In this document: positions 37,609-50,909 of the stretch, piece after piece | Layout of the letters: each line of letters starts with the position of its first letter | Position numbering within the stretch: position 1 is the first letter of the stretch | Made by a program: the position numbers and the translations under genes | The notes under the pieces: model-generated | Told to the model about the DNA's origin: nothing | Seen by the model: only the letters and a program-made list of their open reading frames with translations | Databases searched by the model: none | NCBI GenBank assembly: GCA_905250125.1 | Contig: CAJNOL010001248.1 | Location: 7,697-71,696 of the forward strand | Origin: Rotaria sordida | Taxonomy: Eukaryota; Rotifera; Eurotatoria; Philodinida; Philodinidae | Length of the DNA stretch: 64,000 bases | Reading direction: 5' to 3'

Positions 37609-40600
37609 ATCGGCTCAAATGTCAAACACAAATTTATGTTATGTAGAAATCACTAAATCATCATTTACAATCTCTACTTTTATATCAGCTGAGATTTATA
37701 GTTTAAATTTTTATTTTTATTGATGCAAACTTTTTGAATTTGAGCATTGCGACACAGAATAAAATATTAACAGCAATTTTCTACATTTTAATTTTTGAAT
37801 TAAATATTAGTAATATAGAAAAGTTGTTTATTGAATAAGATAGTATATAATTGAGAACAGATCAAAAGTCGAAATTTTTTTTGAAAAGTAGAATTTATTA
37901 TATGATTTAGAAGAATTTTAAAATTTTGATCCATCAATTTTGAAATTCTTTGCGTATATGAGAGATAATTTAAGTTCAAATTATTTTCATATGAATGAAT
38001 TAAGTATGAAAAATCTTTGTTAGTCCTATTTTCTTTGTAACTTCAAAGAAAAAAAAAATCAATTCTCATCGTTATATTAATAGAATTTGACAAAGTTTGC
38101 ATAAATTACACTCAGAAAATATCGATGTTAATATATAACTTGGCAAGTATTGTAAACTAAAGATCATTGCTTATTTTTTCGCATGTATAGCTATCAATCA
38201 GTTGACTTGTTTTTAACTTCTATTTGTATTCTATTCATGAATGAAACACTTATATATTTATTAAATTCATTTTGTTAATTATCTTAAAAATAAAGATTAT
38301 ATGCCGATGGTCGAAGCAACTATGAATATTGTATAAATGTTCTATATAAAATATATTGGTTTTTATTGAGCAAATAATCTATAATGCCTAGTAGTACTTT
38401 CTTATATGTAATAATATCAATGGTCGAATATTATCATAAAAAAATTGAACGATGCTATTAAAGTTTCTTCGCGTTGCTGTTCAGTATTTTTTGTAAGAAA
38501 ACTCTTTTTCATTTATCCTAATATATGTCGAGAAAGTTTTTTTTTTTAAATATTTCTAACTTCTTTTTATTGATGAACAAAGTCATCCATAAATATTTTG
38601 ATAAGTAAATATTAGAAAAAGTGATTTTTTGCAATTATTGTTAATTTCAATTTCTATCATAATGCAAAATTACGATTGCTTATCCAATAAAGAATAAAGC
38701 AGATTTTTTTGTTAAATAAAGATTAAATAAAATAAGAATTTTATTTTAGTCACAAGTCAGCAAATGGGATATAATTGCTACTATGAATAACGGTGACCTA
38801 TGGCAAAATAATGCTTCCATATCAAATTGACATTTTCTCCGTCAAACAATTATTCATCATGAATCAATGATGAGAAACTGTTCATCAAGCACAAAAATAC
38901 TTCATTTCTTTTCTTATAATAAAAATAGACAAACACATCATTAAAAAGAGAATAATCTATAAATGATTATTGTACTATTGTATTAGATAAATCTTTTTTT
39001 TTGACTATGTCAATTTATCTCTTCTCTCAGTAGACAAGTAAAAAGAAAATATTCTTGTTTATATTCAATTTCATATGCATTTCTTCGTCTTTCAATTTAT
39101 TATCTTCTTCCTTCACCCTCACTGCTACTATTCTTGTTGTCTAAACTATAAATAAACGATCAATAAATGAGCTTCATATTCTGTATTCCTTTCATTTTCT
39201 TTTTTTATGTACAAATTAATATTTAGATTTAAGCAATTAATCCAATAACATTAGCAAATAGGTAAAACATTCAGATTGAGTTTCCTACGAAAATGATGTG
39301 TGTATGCTATTTTTCTGTTAAAAAAGACGTTTGTTGATCTTTATCCACAATCATCATTTCAACTCTATGTAATTGCTTGTATACTAATAAGACAGATATA
39401 TTCAGTAGATATTTTACTCAGATAATCATTCTATGAGAATTTTAATAATATCATAAAGATATAGAATTCAGTATCAAATTCAAACTCCGACATTCGTATT
39501 CGATGGCTATATCAATCAAACTCTATTATTCAATGAAACTGCAATTTTAATCATTTTCTATTCCTTCCCTCTCTTTGACATCCATCATTTTCATTGTTGA
39601 AGTTTAGCTCAAACCAATTGGTTCTCCGTATGCGATTCATCATGGTTGTCTAAGTCTTTGTCTTCATTTAATCCTTCAAACAATAGCCTCATATTACTAC
39701 GTATACTTGACATTTTTTTTGGTAATAAATGCTGAAATAATACTTGTCTTATTTTGTACGAATGAATAACTACATTTCTTTTTTTTTAGTGACATGATAC
39801 ACGGGAAGAATGATTAGAAGTGTTACTTTATCTTTTGACTTTTATAAAACATTTGAGCAGCTAAAAACAAAATCTAAATCGATCAGAGTCCATCTAGCTT
39901 TCATTCTGATATCATGATGGTTTTAGTAGGATTGTATTAGGATAATAGATTTAGCAATAGTTCAGGAAAGATTTGAAAATAATCTAAAATATATACAACA
40001 GACGATCTCTGCAAATAACAATTCAATCTTTCATATAAAACAATAGTTTGACTTGAATGAGCGAGATACAGACTTTAACTTCTTTCGAAGATCTTTTGTG
40101 TCATCTTTTATAATAAGTTATTCTAATAATAATGTATAGCAATATTTGTTAAGGAATGATCAACGTATTCTGAGGAAAAACATAGCTAACATAAATTGAT
40201 AGTAGATAATACTTATAAAATTTCTATTCATTCCCACCAAACAAGGAAATATTATAGATAGTCAAAGCGAATATGTCTGCATTGACTCTTATATCTTTAA
40301 AAATGATAATGGAATAAGTAAATAATGGATATGAAAAATATCCTTATGACCAATGGATAGTCTAAACGATTGCAAGAAGTATCACACATAGATGATGAAA
40401 CTAAAGACTCACTATAGTATGGCTACATTAGAATAAAGACTTGAGATAACTCGAGTAAATAACTATGTACGATTTATTTTGAATTATTCGTTAGTTGTGG
40501 TCAAAATTGTAAGAATTAAATATTCAGATATAAGATCGAGTCTGATAAATAACGAATGAAGTTGTCGTTTGCTTTCGAATCATGTATGAGAATATTACTT

Positions 40601-42409
40601 CAAAATTACATATTCCAAAACAATATCAATGGCTTTAGTGTGTCTAGAAGTATTCATATTATTGGAAGGAAATAGAAAACATCATATGAACCTCAATAAG
40701 ACCATTAGGAGCGTCGATTTTGTAGACTTTCGTCAGTTCTGAAATGTAATACTATTTGTCTTTTCGATCATATGTTCATTTTGAAAATGTCAAAAGAAAG
40801 ATCAAGGAATATATCAGCGAATGACTAAAATATACTACAGGTCATCTTTAGAAATAGCTAATATCTATGGCTAGATCAGTAGTTCGAAAGAAAAGATTGA
40901 AGAAGTCAAAATGAAATGATACTCATAAATAATGAGAATTATTCTCATTATAATTCAGAATTAACACCTTTGACTTTCTGGTGTTATTTATGTTTCAACG
41001 GTTTATATATTCTCTGATTCTCAAATGTATGTGGAATAGATTTTTAGAACATATATTTTGTATGCGAAGAAGAAATACTTTATTAATTAGAACATTTAAA
41101 TAAAAAAAAAAACTTTCTTTAATATTTACTGAATATATTGTAAACATAACGAAACAGTTTATTGAAATAAATAATACACTAGAGTTGTTTCAATGATGAT
41201 TGCAATGAATAAGAGAATATTAATGCTTTCTTAATTATTCAAGAAAAAAGGAGAGACACCTAGAGACGTAAGCTGCTGCTCGTTTCTCGGAAAAAATTAT
41301 CAATCGCCTATGGGCGCAAAGTTTTTAAGATATCTCAGTTGCCACAACATAAAAACAGATATTAAGTTTTTGCAAATTTTTGACATCCATGATCAGTTTT
41401 CAGTGGTGTCGTTGTCTAGTTTCCTATCATTAAATTCTCTACTATCATTTTCACGCTTTTTAATTTCAAGCGTCTACGAAACTGAGAAAATTTACAAAAA
41501 AAAGTAGCGAAAGCTTTCAACTACTGCCACCAATTAAGAAATCGACTTACATGTTTAGAGATCAATTACATTTCATGGCTCATATTTCGTTACAGGCTCG
41601 ACATCAATGTAGAAGGTGTCTCATTTCACTGTTTCAATATTTGAGATGCTATTTCAATAAGTAAAGTTAATTTTCTGACGCTACACCATTGAAAAGATTA
41701 TGTTTTTGACTAATTATTTGAGTCTCTTTCTTTTGAGCAAAAAAACTCATTACATTCAAGCATATACATAGAACCAGTAATGTTTTGATTATAAGCAAAA
41801 TAAAACATATTCATATTTGTTGTAATTAACTCAGTTTGGGGCTATTAAAATAATGAAATATTGATGAACTGTCTATCTCACTCAACATGTCATCGTTTCA
41901 CTTTCGCATAATCGCAACTATTTTAAAATTAACTGACCTACGAAGTTAACTCAAAGTCAGCATTGAAATTATTGTTAATAGTGTGTTGTAAACGTCATAA
42001 AAATACAGCTAATCGCGTTTAATGTGGGCTTGTTTTTTTTAATATTCTCATGATTTGAATATTTGTTAGTTGATTATAACATATATGTGCTAATCGAAAA
42101 AAATACTAAAATCATACGATGTAAGAATGAAAAAAAAACTGCACTCTATATGGACATTTTTCTTTTTTTCTATCAAAGCGAACGAGAGAGATGGTGAAAA
42201 ACAAAGCAGCATCAAAGTCAATCGATACTTAACATATCATCAAGATAGAAGTTTTTGAAAAATTTGTTTCTATTTTTGATTCAAACAACAAAGATTACAG
42301 TTTGGTGATGAATTAGATTTTAAATAAAAATATTGTTCGTTTTCTAAACTAAAAATCAGTAAAATAAGTGTTTTTTGAATGTCCGCTGGCTAAAAGGTAT
42401 TCTTGTTTA
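37609..42409. other. Long gene-poor spacer
   Basis: About 4.8 kb of AT-rich sequence without a supported gene. A short minus-strand frame near 39599-39713 (ATG then a charged peptide, about 35 residues) looks coding-like but stands alone. Confidence 0.45.
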
Positions 42410-42733
42410 TCATTTGATCAAAGTCATGCAGAACACAGCAATAATTAATATTACAAATGGCGAGAGATATTTTAAAGAAGTAGCTTCACAAGTACCACTT
42501 GCATCGCCCGCACGGCAAGTAGCATAATTGCTTGTACACGCATTTGTACATGTTCGAATATCACCACATGAATCCAGACTAACCGAGCCAACGTGCGACA
42601 GTGTACAGGAGCCGGCAGGTGTGCAGCAGGAACATGAACAAGTGACTCCGAAAGAAGTTTTTATCATTATCATAATAAACAAGAGAAACAGCATCATTGC
42701 TCTTCGGTTTGTAGTCGACATACTGATTGCCAT
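42410..42733 (-). CDS. Small secreted/GPI-type Cys-rich protein (107 aa)
   Basis: Intact. The signal peptide is at about residues 1-29 (MMLFLLFIMIMIKTSFG). A compact Cys-rich core follows (CSCSCCTPAGSC, SLDSCGDIRTC, CTSNYATC, GTCEATS; about 11 Cys, an odd number counted by eye). A C-terminal hydrophobic stretch (LSPFVILIIAVFCMTLI) looks like a GPI signal or anchor. A second Met at codon 5 is an alternative start and would also keep the signal peptide. The Cys pattern is not clearly Ly6, so I name no family. GC content is higher than the surroundings, as for the similar gene at 48.4 kb, suggesting a class of small surface proteins in this region. Confidence 0.7.
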   Translation of the reverse strand: MAISMSTTNRRAMMLFLLFIMIMIKTSFGVTCSCSCCTPAGSCTLSHVGSVSLDSCGDIRTCTNACTSNYATCRAGDASGTCEATSLKYLSPFVILIIAVFCMTLIK

Positions 42734-43929
42734 TTGTCACTTTACTAGTTTTAATTATTTAGCAATTCTCTATCAGAACACAATGTCAACAGAATAAGCA
42801 TTGACATAGAGTGTAGAGAATGGAAAGAAAAAGTGAGCAAATAAAACAGAACGGTCAACTTTAGTAAGTGACAAACACATTCTCAAATTTAATTGACAGC
42901 AAACTTTATTTTTTTTCATTTGCAAAAATATTTATTCATCAGTATACAGAAGAAATCCTATACTTCTTCAAGTATTTTCTTCGCATTAATATTTACAATA
43001 CGTAATAATCATTTGTTCTTCATAAATTTGACATCTACTGTAGTTAGATTTCTTGTAATTGAATGACAATGAAATTTCATTCAATTTTATAAATTTTCTT
43101 TCATACTGTAATTTATATTAATTGGTGTGTCGAAAGAATAATTAAAGGAATCAAACAAATATTTCACAGTAAATATAAATGAAAGAAGCTTCGTCAGATA
43201 CTCTTTTTTTTTTACTTTTACAATTATTCAAATTGATTTCATATTAGTCACGATAGAAAAATACAAGAAACATGATTGTAAACATTATAAACAAGATCAG
43301 TTCTGATTATTTAACCAATCAAAATATTCAATATCGTTTGTATTCAAAGTAACTGCATAATGGACCAGTTTCACTATGTAAATCAATTGAAAACAGATCG
43401 ACCTATATGTCTATCATACCAATCAATCTGCTGCTCTCAACTCTTGCTTTTCAGCAATCGACCTAGTCAAAAATCAAATTCAAATTATATATAAAAAAAA
43501 ATTAACGTGCTTTGATTAAAATAATTGAAAAGAAATGCAGAGTTAATTTCACCGACGCATTTCGTGTTATTTATTAAAAATATTGAAACATTCATCAGAG
43601 CGCTGTATTACAATTAAAAGCACAAGCTACGAGTAAAAAGTTCAAAATAGGGAGAAAAATCGAAAAAAAAGAAAAAAAATGGATATTGGAGAACACTCAA
43701 ATTGGTAGGAAAATTTACAGTCAAAGCATAGATGATAGATAAATTGTAATTCGTAAAGTAATATATGAAGTAAAAATATTATTGATCATAACTTATTTTA
43801 GTATATTAATAGTAATGTCATATGTGTGGCCTTGTCTTGCAGATATTTATTTTAAAAATGATTTATGGAGATGTATTTATTAATTTAACGAACGATATTT
43901 ATCGCATCCGTAATCTTTAATGCTAAATC
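42734..43929. other. AT-rich spacer
   Basis: The promoter of the 42410 gene should lie at its left edge. Nothing else stands out. Confidence 0.45.
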
Positions 43930-44180
43930 TATGAAATTGAAACATCAAAATAATTATTGAATTTTTATAAAACTAATCTCATTTAAATAATCCCAAAGGT
44001 ATAGTATAACAATCTGTATATCCAGGTAATTCTTATGCATCATATTGAATAACTCGACGTTTAGTTGACGGTTGATTTTGTAGTGCTTGTTTATGATTGA
44101 TCAATAAATTTTGCTTCATGAAGTTGTTTAACCAGTTCCACAAGTTTTTTATTGATTCGCGGATCATTGAATTAATAGAA
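43930..44180 (-). pseudogene. Possible coding remnant of unknown identity
   Basis: On the minus strand, two neighbouring frames give gene-like peptides, DPRINKKLVELVKQLHEAKF and then NHKQALQNQPSTKRRVIQYD followed by a stop and ELPGYTDCYTIPLG. The frame change and stops suggest decay. I do not recognise it. Confidence 0.3.
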
Positions 44181-44489
44181 TTGGATCTTATCTAATTTTT
44201 GAAAAATACTATAAAAGATTTGTATTTGAAATCAAAATATTCAAAAAATTGATTAATTTCAGTCGCCTCTCATACGACGCGAGTGTCATATGACGATTAA
44301 TTTCCATTTATATTGTTTTTAAGACACCTATATTAATAAAACAACATAAGCCACGTATATCAAATTAAAACATAAACATTGATAAAATCAACATAAAACA
44401 TATGGATCAATTAAAAATATAGAAACTAATTTTAGACATATCGCTTTTCACTTAATATATATTCACTGTTGGTTGGCTTCGTGCCGTAA

Positions 44490-44715
44490 TATAATCTAAA
44501 ATAAAATAGAATTCAATTAAATAAAGTAAAAAAAATAAAATAAAAGCAAAATAAAATAGAGTCAAATGCAATAAAAAAAATAGATAATATAAACACAAAA
44601 TAAACTGACATAAAAATACAATAAAAGCAAAATGAAAGAAAACAAATAAAATAAACTAAAATAAAGAGCAATAAAAATATAATAAATAAAATAAAGTATA
44701 TATAAATACTTTCAT
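44490..44715. repeat. Degenerate AAATA/AATAAA low-complexity array
   Basis: Repeated AAATAAAATA-type units with interruptions over about 220 bp. Confidence 0.75.
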
Positions 44716-44897
44716 ACCATCGGATTTCGTCGGATCCGACAAGTTCCCATTATTGGATATCATCGGATCCTATTATCGGAATCTCATAAAATTCAACGTC
44801 GGAAATCTTCGAAAATTAATGAATAATGATGGTTTCTGGCAGCGGAAATCCGGTAGAATCCGACTGTTGGATAGTGTCGGATCTGATAGGATCCGAC
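44716..44897. repeat. Cluster of GGATCCGA-type motifs
   Basis: Within about 180 bp there are many copies of CGGAT/ATCCGA, including palindromes TCGGATCCGA (about 44732) and GATAGGATCCGAC. It is markedly richer in CpG than its surroundings and ends about 30 bp before the mariner element. Confidence 0.65.
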
Positions 44898-44928
44898 GGG
44901 GTGAATTTGATCTGAGCATTTCATAATA

Positions 44929-46241
44929 ACGGGTGCGCCAGAATGAATGAGGATCTCAGTATTTTTCGAATATCTCTGTTAGTTTTTATTCCTCAGATCT
45001 AATTGTTTTTTTAAAAAGATGCTTCAAGTGATTCTCTACAAAGTTACACCCTAAGTTTCAGATTTGCTTACATTGTTGTCATTTAAGATTATAGAAAGTA
45101 AAGACTTACAGAAACTCGTACTTTCAAAGTACAAAAATGTGGTGATGGGTCTCCGAAGATCTTTCGTAATCTGAACGGTACCATTAGTCTTGCAACAATC
45201 GAACGATAGTACAAAATGATCCGTGAGAGTTGCTCGATCAACCTGTCAAGATTGACCGGTCGGCCACGGATGATTCGAACGAAAGCAGCCATTCACAAAA
45301 TCAAGCAACGATTGAAGCGACGGAAGAAAGTATCTGCTCATAAACTAGCACATGAATTGGATATTTCTCAAACAAGTGTTCGGAGAGTGCTCAAGAATGA
45401 TGTTCAACTTCGAGCTTATAAAATGTAAACTGAACCATTGTTCGCCGATGAGTATAAAGAAAAAAGAATGAAGTTTGCAAATTGAATACGAACAAATTTC
45501 CGAAAAGAAGACACAATGAGAATTCTGTTTTCTGACGAGAAAATGTTCGATATAGGCGGGGTCTATAATTCTCAGAATGACCAAATATGGGCGGCAAATC
45601 GTATAGAAGCCAATATCAAAGATGGTATTAGGCAAAAACGTAAATTTTCGCAAAAGATTATGGTCTAGCTAGGAGTTTTTTCTAAAGGAGTGTCACTTTT
45701 AGTTATCTTCGAGAATGGCACAGTCGATCACGATCGCTATACCAAAGAAGTGTTGTCAGTAGCTCTGAATTATGGTAACAAAGTGTTTGGCAATGATTGG
45801 ATCTTCCACCAAGATGGTCCGAAGCCGCACATTCATGAAGAATCACAAGAATGATGTGCCAAAAACTTTCCTTCGTTTATCAACAAGGACCATTGGCCTT
45901 CAAACAGTCCTGATTTAAATTCGTTCGACTATAGTGTTTGGAACGAGCTTATTCAAACAATCAAATGGGATAAATTGAAATTGAAAAAGACTCTAATCGC
46001 CGAAATAAAACGTTCTGTTAAGAAAATTCATCAAGATGTTGTTTTTGAAAGTTGCTTGTCATGGACAAATCAATTATATCAATTGTTCAAAAACAATGGA
46101 ACATATTTGTGCTAATAAAAATACTTGATTTGTAGAGAAATACTTGACACATCTTTTAAAAAAATAATTAAATCTGGAGGATGAAAATTTAGGGAGATAT
46201 TTGGAAAATACTGAGACTCTCATTCATTATAGGGCACCCGT
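44929..46241 (+). mobile_element. Mariner-type DNA transposon (DD37D), inactive, 1313 bp
   Basis: Terminal inverted repeats begin ACGGGTGCGCCAGAATGAAT on the left and ACGGGTGCCCTATAATGAAT (inverted) on the right, with TA target dinucleotides on both sides (44927-44928 and 46242-46243). The length is typical of mariner. It carries one degenerate transposase on the + strand. Confidence 0.93.
45130..46115 (+). pseudogene. Mariner transposase pseudogene, DD37D type
   Basis: The N-terminal helix-turn-helix region (GRPRMIRTKAAIHKIKQRL, VSAHKLAHELDISQTSVRRV) is followed by catalytic landmarks FSDEK, HQDGP and SFDYSVW. Counting 37 residues between the second and third Asp places it with the DD37D (maT/mori-like) mariners. 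Several in-frame stops (for example near 45208, 45426, 45484, 45667 and 45855) inactivate it. Confidence 0.9.
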
Positions 46242-46649
46242 TATAACGAACGAAAATTCTAGATAAATCCTATTATTTGAATAATTGTTTAAATAATTAT
46301 AGATATGTATATGATAATATTATTTTTCATAGGATTCATCATCACTAAATAAAACCTAACATGACATAAATATGTCCATTCGAATAGAATATTTCTATAT
46401 GATATTGATAAGAAAAGAAAAATATTTAACAACTAACAAAGTTAGTAAAATATTCACTTACATTTATACAATGTGTTTATATTATTCGTCAATGTTTTAT
46501 TGTTTTCTAACTTTTCAAAATATCCTAGTAAAAGAATATTTTAGATAAAATAGTGTTCACTTAAATGTTACGTTACTGATCGAAATCATTCTTATTGTTG
46601 ACAACCATCTCGTTCATGCTGCTAATATTGAAAAAAATCGTATGGATTT

Positions 46650-46880
46650 TATTTAGCTAGTAAAACTCTTTCAGATCAAGTTACTGAAAATGATTTGTCT
46701 GTTGGATTTATTTATCTACTGACTATAAAAATTCGAGATATATCACGAAAAATAGTTGTAGCATTAGCAAAATATGCTTATGAAAAAAATTTAGCAGCTC
46801 CTTATTCAAAATCAACCAAATGATTTTGAAAAGTCTATTCAAATAAAACATTAAAAAGGTGAATATGAAAATGTTTTACC
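46650..46880 (+). pseudogene. Malic enzyme C-terminal exon remnant
   Basis: After an acceptor-like TTTTATTTAG, the frame reads ASKTLSDQVTENDLSVGF, then TIKIRDISRKIVVALAKYAY and EKNLAAPYSK. It then hits a TGA, with more stops after. This matches the C-terminal end of NADP/NAD malic enzymes (pattern A..V....L..G..YPPL..IR.VS.KIA......AY......YP.P). The normal PPL is replaced. Only this piece is present, so it is a dead exon or inserted fragment. Confidence 0.65.
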
Positions 46881-48336
46881 ATCACTATAGAATCGTACCA
46901 TAAAATCAACTTCGACATTGTAGAGTCTTTTTTTAACTTTAATTTGATCATGTGTATTTATTCTATTAAGATGATCTAGAGTTTGTCAATATTTCAAAAT
47001 GAATTAATTAAGACATTGTTAGTCTTGATCACAGATTAGAAATTTCTATTCAAAACCTGTATCAAGCAAGCGCGCATTAACATGAGAGATTAATTACGGT
47101 TTGAATATCGAGAGAATAAGAAAAGGTTCTTTTATAAAAATCGATTTTTGTTCACTCGATATGTTGTCGAAGATATTGATGATTTTGTTGAATTTAAATG
47201 TTGTTCTCTTATTTTGCTCTTTAGTTTATTTAATTTGAAACTATGAACAGTAAAGAATTGTTGTTTATATCATTGAGTTATTGTTAACACAATCAGAACA
47301 ATAGAATATCTTATTCATAGCTGATCATATATACAGAAACGAAGTTCAGTTAGATGATATTCGGCTGCTTTCCAATGTTGTCTTGTAATTATTCTCACAG
47401 AATTCCATTAATAGTTTGCTCTTGAAACTCTACTGGCACATATCACAATAAATTATTATTTTAAAATTCATCTAAATCTCGACAAAATAATCGATTACTG
47501 GAAAGCAAACGTCGAGTGCAAGCAGATTGTATTTTTCTTTTCTTCAGGATCGCTAGGTCAGTCTGTTTTTCGATCTGATAATTAATGACGGTAGACAAAT
47601 TCGAAAAACTAAACAAAGCTTTTGACGCGATACCATACATGATATATGAGAATGATCTTATTTTAATGAAGGATAAATAAATAAACGTAAAGAAACAAAT
47701 TACACTCTTGCATGAAACCGCAAGCACATTACAAAATAGCAAAAATTTACACGCCAGCACTGAATCACTTTCATAATCATTCTTGTAAATACAATGTTTT
47801 TTTTTGCGTTCATATGCACTTTAGTAAAAGTCTATTGATTTTGCAAGTCCATATTAATAATACCTTGGCATTTTAATGCAAATCATCAATGCGTTGACGA
47901 AAAGCACATCGCTTTATATGTTATTGTCTTGCACTTATGCGCAACATTTTTGAATATTTGAAATAGCTTCTATCTTCATGAATAAGATAATATGACTTGA
48001 AAAAATATTCTACAATTAAACACGAGTTTTTGAAAATTTCCTACGAATATATGCTTTTTTCGAGCTTTCATATTTCACTAGGAAATTTAGTTGTGCAAGA
48101 AACCATATCGTATTCGCAAAATAAGAAATGTCAGAAATGCAACTTTTATATCTGAAGGAGAGTCAAGGCCAAATCGAACTGATATTCAATGTATGAGAAA
48201 TCACCTTAACGACATAATGTTTTTATCAAAACAAAATATTATACTCAATAAATACGGCAAAGACTATCGTTAAAATTGCAATTTCATTTGTTCTCATTTT
48301 TTTTCTTTTGATAAAAAGATTGTGTACAGGAAAGGA
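46881..48336. other. Spacer
   Basis: AT-rich; open frames here show no family pattern. The right end passes into the promoter of the Ly6-like gene. Confidence 0.45.
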
Positions 48337-48340
48337 AAAA

Positions 48341-48350
48341 AGAGTATAAA
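48341..48350 (+). promoter_or_regulatory. TATA box of the Ly6-like gene
   Basis: AGTATAAAAGC lies about 95 bp upstream of the ATG at 48437, a good match to a core TATA element, with a less AT-rich leader after it. Confidence 0.55.
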
Positions 48351-48436
48351 AGCTGCCACTCGGTTCTTCTACAGCCATTAGTTGAAACAGAGTTGTAAAA
48401 GTGATTTCTTGCTTCATTACAAATCATCTTCTACAA

Positions 48437-48958
48437 ATGACTTCATCGTTTCGATATGTTGCTTTCAGCCTCTTCGTTTTCTTAGGTAGGCACATTGAAT
48501 TCATTATTTATATTGACGAGAAAATTAATAAAGAATGAACAATTCCATTCGTCTATCTTTTAGCCTTGCAACAAGCGGCTTTTGGTTTGATCTGTTATTC
48601 ATGTTTACTCTGTGACAATGTTGACAGTAATACACCAACAACAAACGTAGATGGCAATCAAGGATTCGCGTGTACGGTGAGTCGTTATAGTTTTCATGTC
48701 TATGTGATACGATAAACTTTTTGCTTCAATAACTTTTAGAAAACTATAACGTTGGCTGCTGGTAAAGTAGCTACAACAAATCGTGGTGCCACACGTAGTT
48801 GCTCCGAAATCAACAGCGTCGTTGCTGGATTTGGTAGCCGAACCACATGCTGTAAATCTGACAGATGTAATTCAGGCATTGCTATTTCCAGTTCGATCGG
48901 CTTAACATTAGCTTTTGTTATCATTGGCAGCATCATTCAAGGCATTTGGAATTACTGA
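48437..48958 (+). CDS. Ly6/uPAR-like GPI-anchored protein (126 aa)
   Basis: Three exons, 48437-48485, 48564-48676 and 48740-48958, join in phase. The signal peptide (RYVAFSLFVFLALQQAAFG) precedes the three-finger core, which begins ICYSCLLCDN, has Cys at GFACT and RSCSEI, and ends with the diagnostic CCKSDRCN. The C-terminus is hydrophobic (IGLTLAFVIIGSIIQGIW), a GPI-signal-like tail. Ly6/uPAR proteins sit on the outer cell surface and act as modulators of receptors or adhesion; the partner here is unknown. Upstream is a TATA box at 48341. GC content is higher than the flanks. Confidence 0.82.
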
Positions 48959-49789
48959 ACACTAGATGTTTGGATATAGAAGTTTCGAATAAACTATCTG
49001 AGATACTCATACGCTGTTTAATTTCATTCTCATTTCACTGATGTTTTTTCATTTTTCTTAAATATTCTTGAATAAAATACTTGCGCCTATCATATGTTTT
49101 GGTATAATCAGTCTTCGTTCAATGATTAAGCTTCAACTAAGATATGGCACGATCAATGATTGATGATCAAAAAGATATCGAAACGAAGCGAAATCAATCG
49201 CAATGTCAACATCTTGATGTGAACTCATAAGAAAGAAAAATACAACTCTGAAATTCGTTGTTATTGATATATAGATTTATTTCATTCTTAAGCTATAGAT
49301 CGAATTACCAACTAAGTCCCAATTAAGATTCTTCTCGCGTGTTGAAATCAATATTTGATTTCTTTGGACAAATATTTTCAATGAGAAGAAAAATCAATGC
49401 GATTCAATTTTTTTGTTGATAAAAAATATTCCATTGCACTGAAAATCTACGTCTAAAACCTTTTTCTTTATACTTTTTAACTATTCCATGTTGGTTAGAC
49501 TATCTAAAAAAATATATTCTTCTGCTGTCTTATCATTTGAAATAGGGTTTCAAGAGAAATATGTGTTGATTTGATTGTTTGGACTGAAATTTTGATGAAA
49601 AGCTGATGAATATTTCACGTAGTCTTGGTCGACAACCACTCAATGCATCTCCCTCTTTCCAGTATCAACAAAACATTTTCCTATTTCCACGACAAGATGT
49701 ATTCTTGCGTATTTATGATTATTACTCATCTCTCAAAGCAATTTCGACTGATTTGTTTCTCTTGTTTTGCAGAAATACAATACAATTGA
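48959..49789. other. Spacer
   Basis: 3' region of the Ly6-like gene (AATAAA-like signals near 49072) and AT-rich DNA; nothing else recognised. Confidence 0.45.
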
Positions 49790-49984
49790 GAGTGTGTGAA
49801 TGTGGCTGTGGGATGTGACTGGCTAGGAATATATGAGGTGTGGCTGGGTGTGGGTGTAGGGTGGGTTCTGAGTGCTAGTGTCGGGTTAGATTATAGGTGT
49901 GAGTGTAGGGTGTGACTGTGTGTACGAGTATTAGCTTTACTTAAGAATCAAATACTCAGACCCAGATCCAGACCCACATCCAAG
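49790..49984. repeat. TGTGGG-like head-to-head array A
   Basis: A G-rich half (49790-49931, with GGGTGTGGGTGTAGGGTGGG) is followed by a 25-bp spacer and a C-rich half (about 49955-49984, CAGACCCACATCC). Degenerate. Confidence 0.65.
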
Positions 49985-50760
49985 TGTAATTATTGGATTA
50001 TTTATATTTCCTAGAAAAATATTACGGTTCAAAAGCATGGCAATAAAGAATTCTCCATGTAAAAATGGGATACTAAACAAGTCGGATGTTTCTAGAGTCA
50101 AGTTTAATAAAACGAATTTTTCCTGTATATTATTATATTGAAACACATATCGTAGAAATACCATAGTTTTGTTGACTTTTCGCTTTAAATGTTGTACAAT
50201 CACTTATTAACATCAATCATATTAAGAGAAATTAATTAAAAATATTGAAAACAAGAGGCTGTGAAAATTTGTAGGTGGGGGTGACATAAAAAGATGTATT
50301 CTAGAGGATCTTAAAAACTGTTTAAATTATATATTTGTGAATCTCTGAAAGAATATTCTAAAAGAAGGATATCAAAATGAAAATTTTCCATGATAAGAGA
50401 GATTTTACCAAATCTCACTTTTCTCAAAGCAAATTTATTAAAATAAGTTTTATTCATGCAAGATATTATATTTAATCATTCTAGATCAAAAGCTAAATCG
50501 AAGAAACGAAATTTCGGTCGAAAAAATGAGAAAAACTATTTTTTTGACATGGATATGTGCTTTCATCAAAAGATAAATTAATTTGTCTTTATTTCTCGTT
50601 CAAACTTCAGTATTTTGAAGAAAAAATCATTGATCTCTTTTTAATTTGAGCCATTCTCTCATTCTACACCAAAAATAATCAAGTAAACAAAATTTCTTTG
50701 GAAAAGATAAAAATAAACAGAGTCCATTTATGTTCATATGTTCGGTAGATTGGCGACAAA
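49985..50760. other. Spacer between arrays A and B
   Basis: AT-rich with no coding pattern. Confidence 0.4.
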
Positions 50761-50763
50761 TTT

Positions 50764-50908
50764 TGGGTGTGGATGTGAGTATGGGTGTCGATGTATGGGT
50801 GTGGATGTCGGTCATTGCTTCGTCCACATCCCACACCTACACTCACTCACACCCACACCCGCACCCTATATCTACAGCCACAGTCACACTCACTCCCCAC
50901 CCTCACAC
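50764..50908. repeat. TGTGGG-like head-to-head array B
   Basis: A G-rich half (50764-50812, GGGTGTGGATGTGAGTATGG) is followed by a short spacer and a C-rich half (50822-50908, including CACACCCACACCCGCACCC). It ends two bases before the ATG of the next reading frame. Confidence 0.7.
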
Positions 50909-50909
50909 A

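Noticed and set aside
45089..45653. Minus-strand ORFs over the mariner
   Set aside because: Antisense of the degenerate transposase, which explains the sequence fully.
50730..50909. ORF extension with HPHPHP peptides upstream of 50910
   Set aside because: It is translated array B repeat, not a protein domain; the signal peptide begins at ATG 50910.
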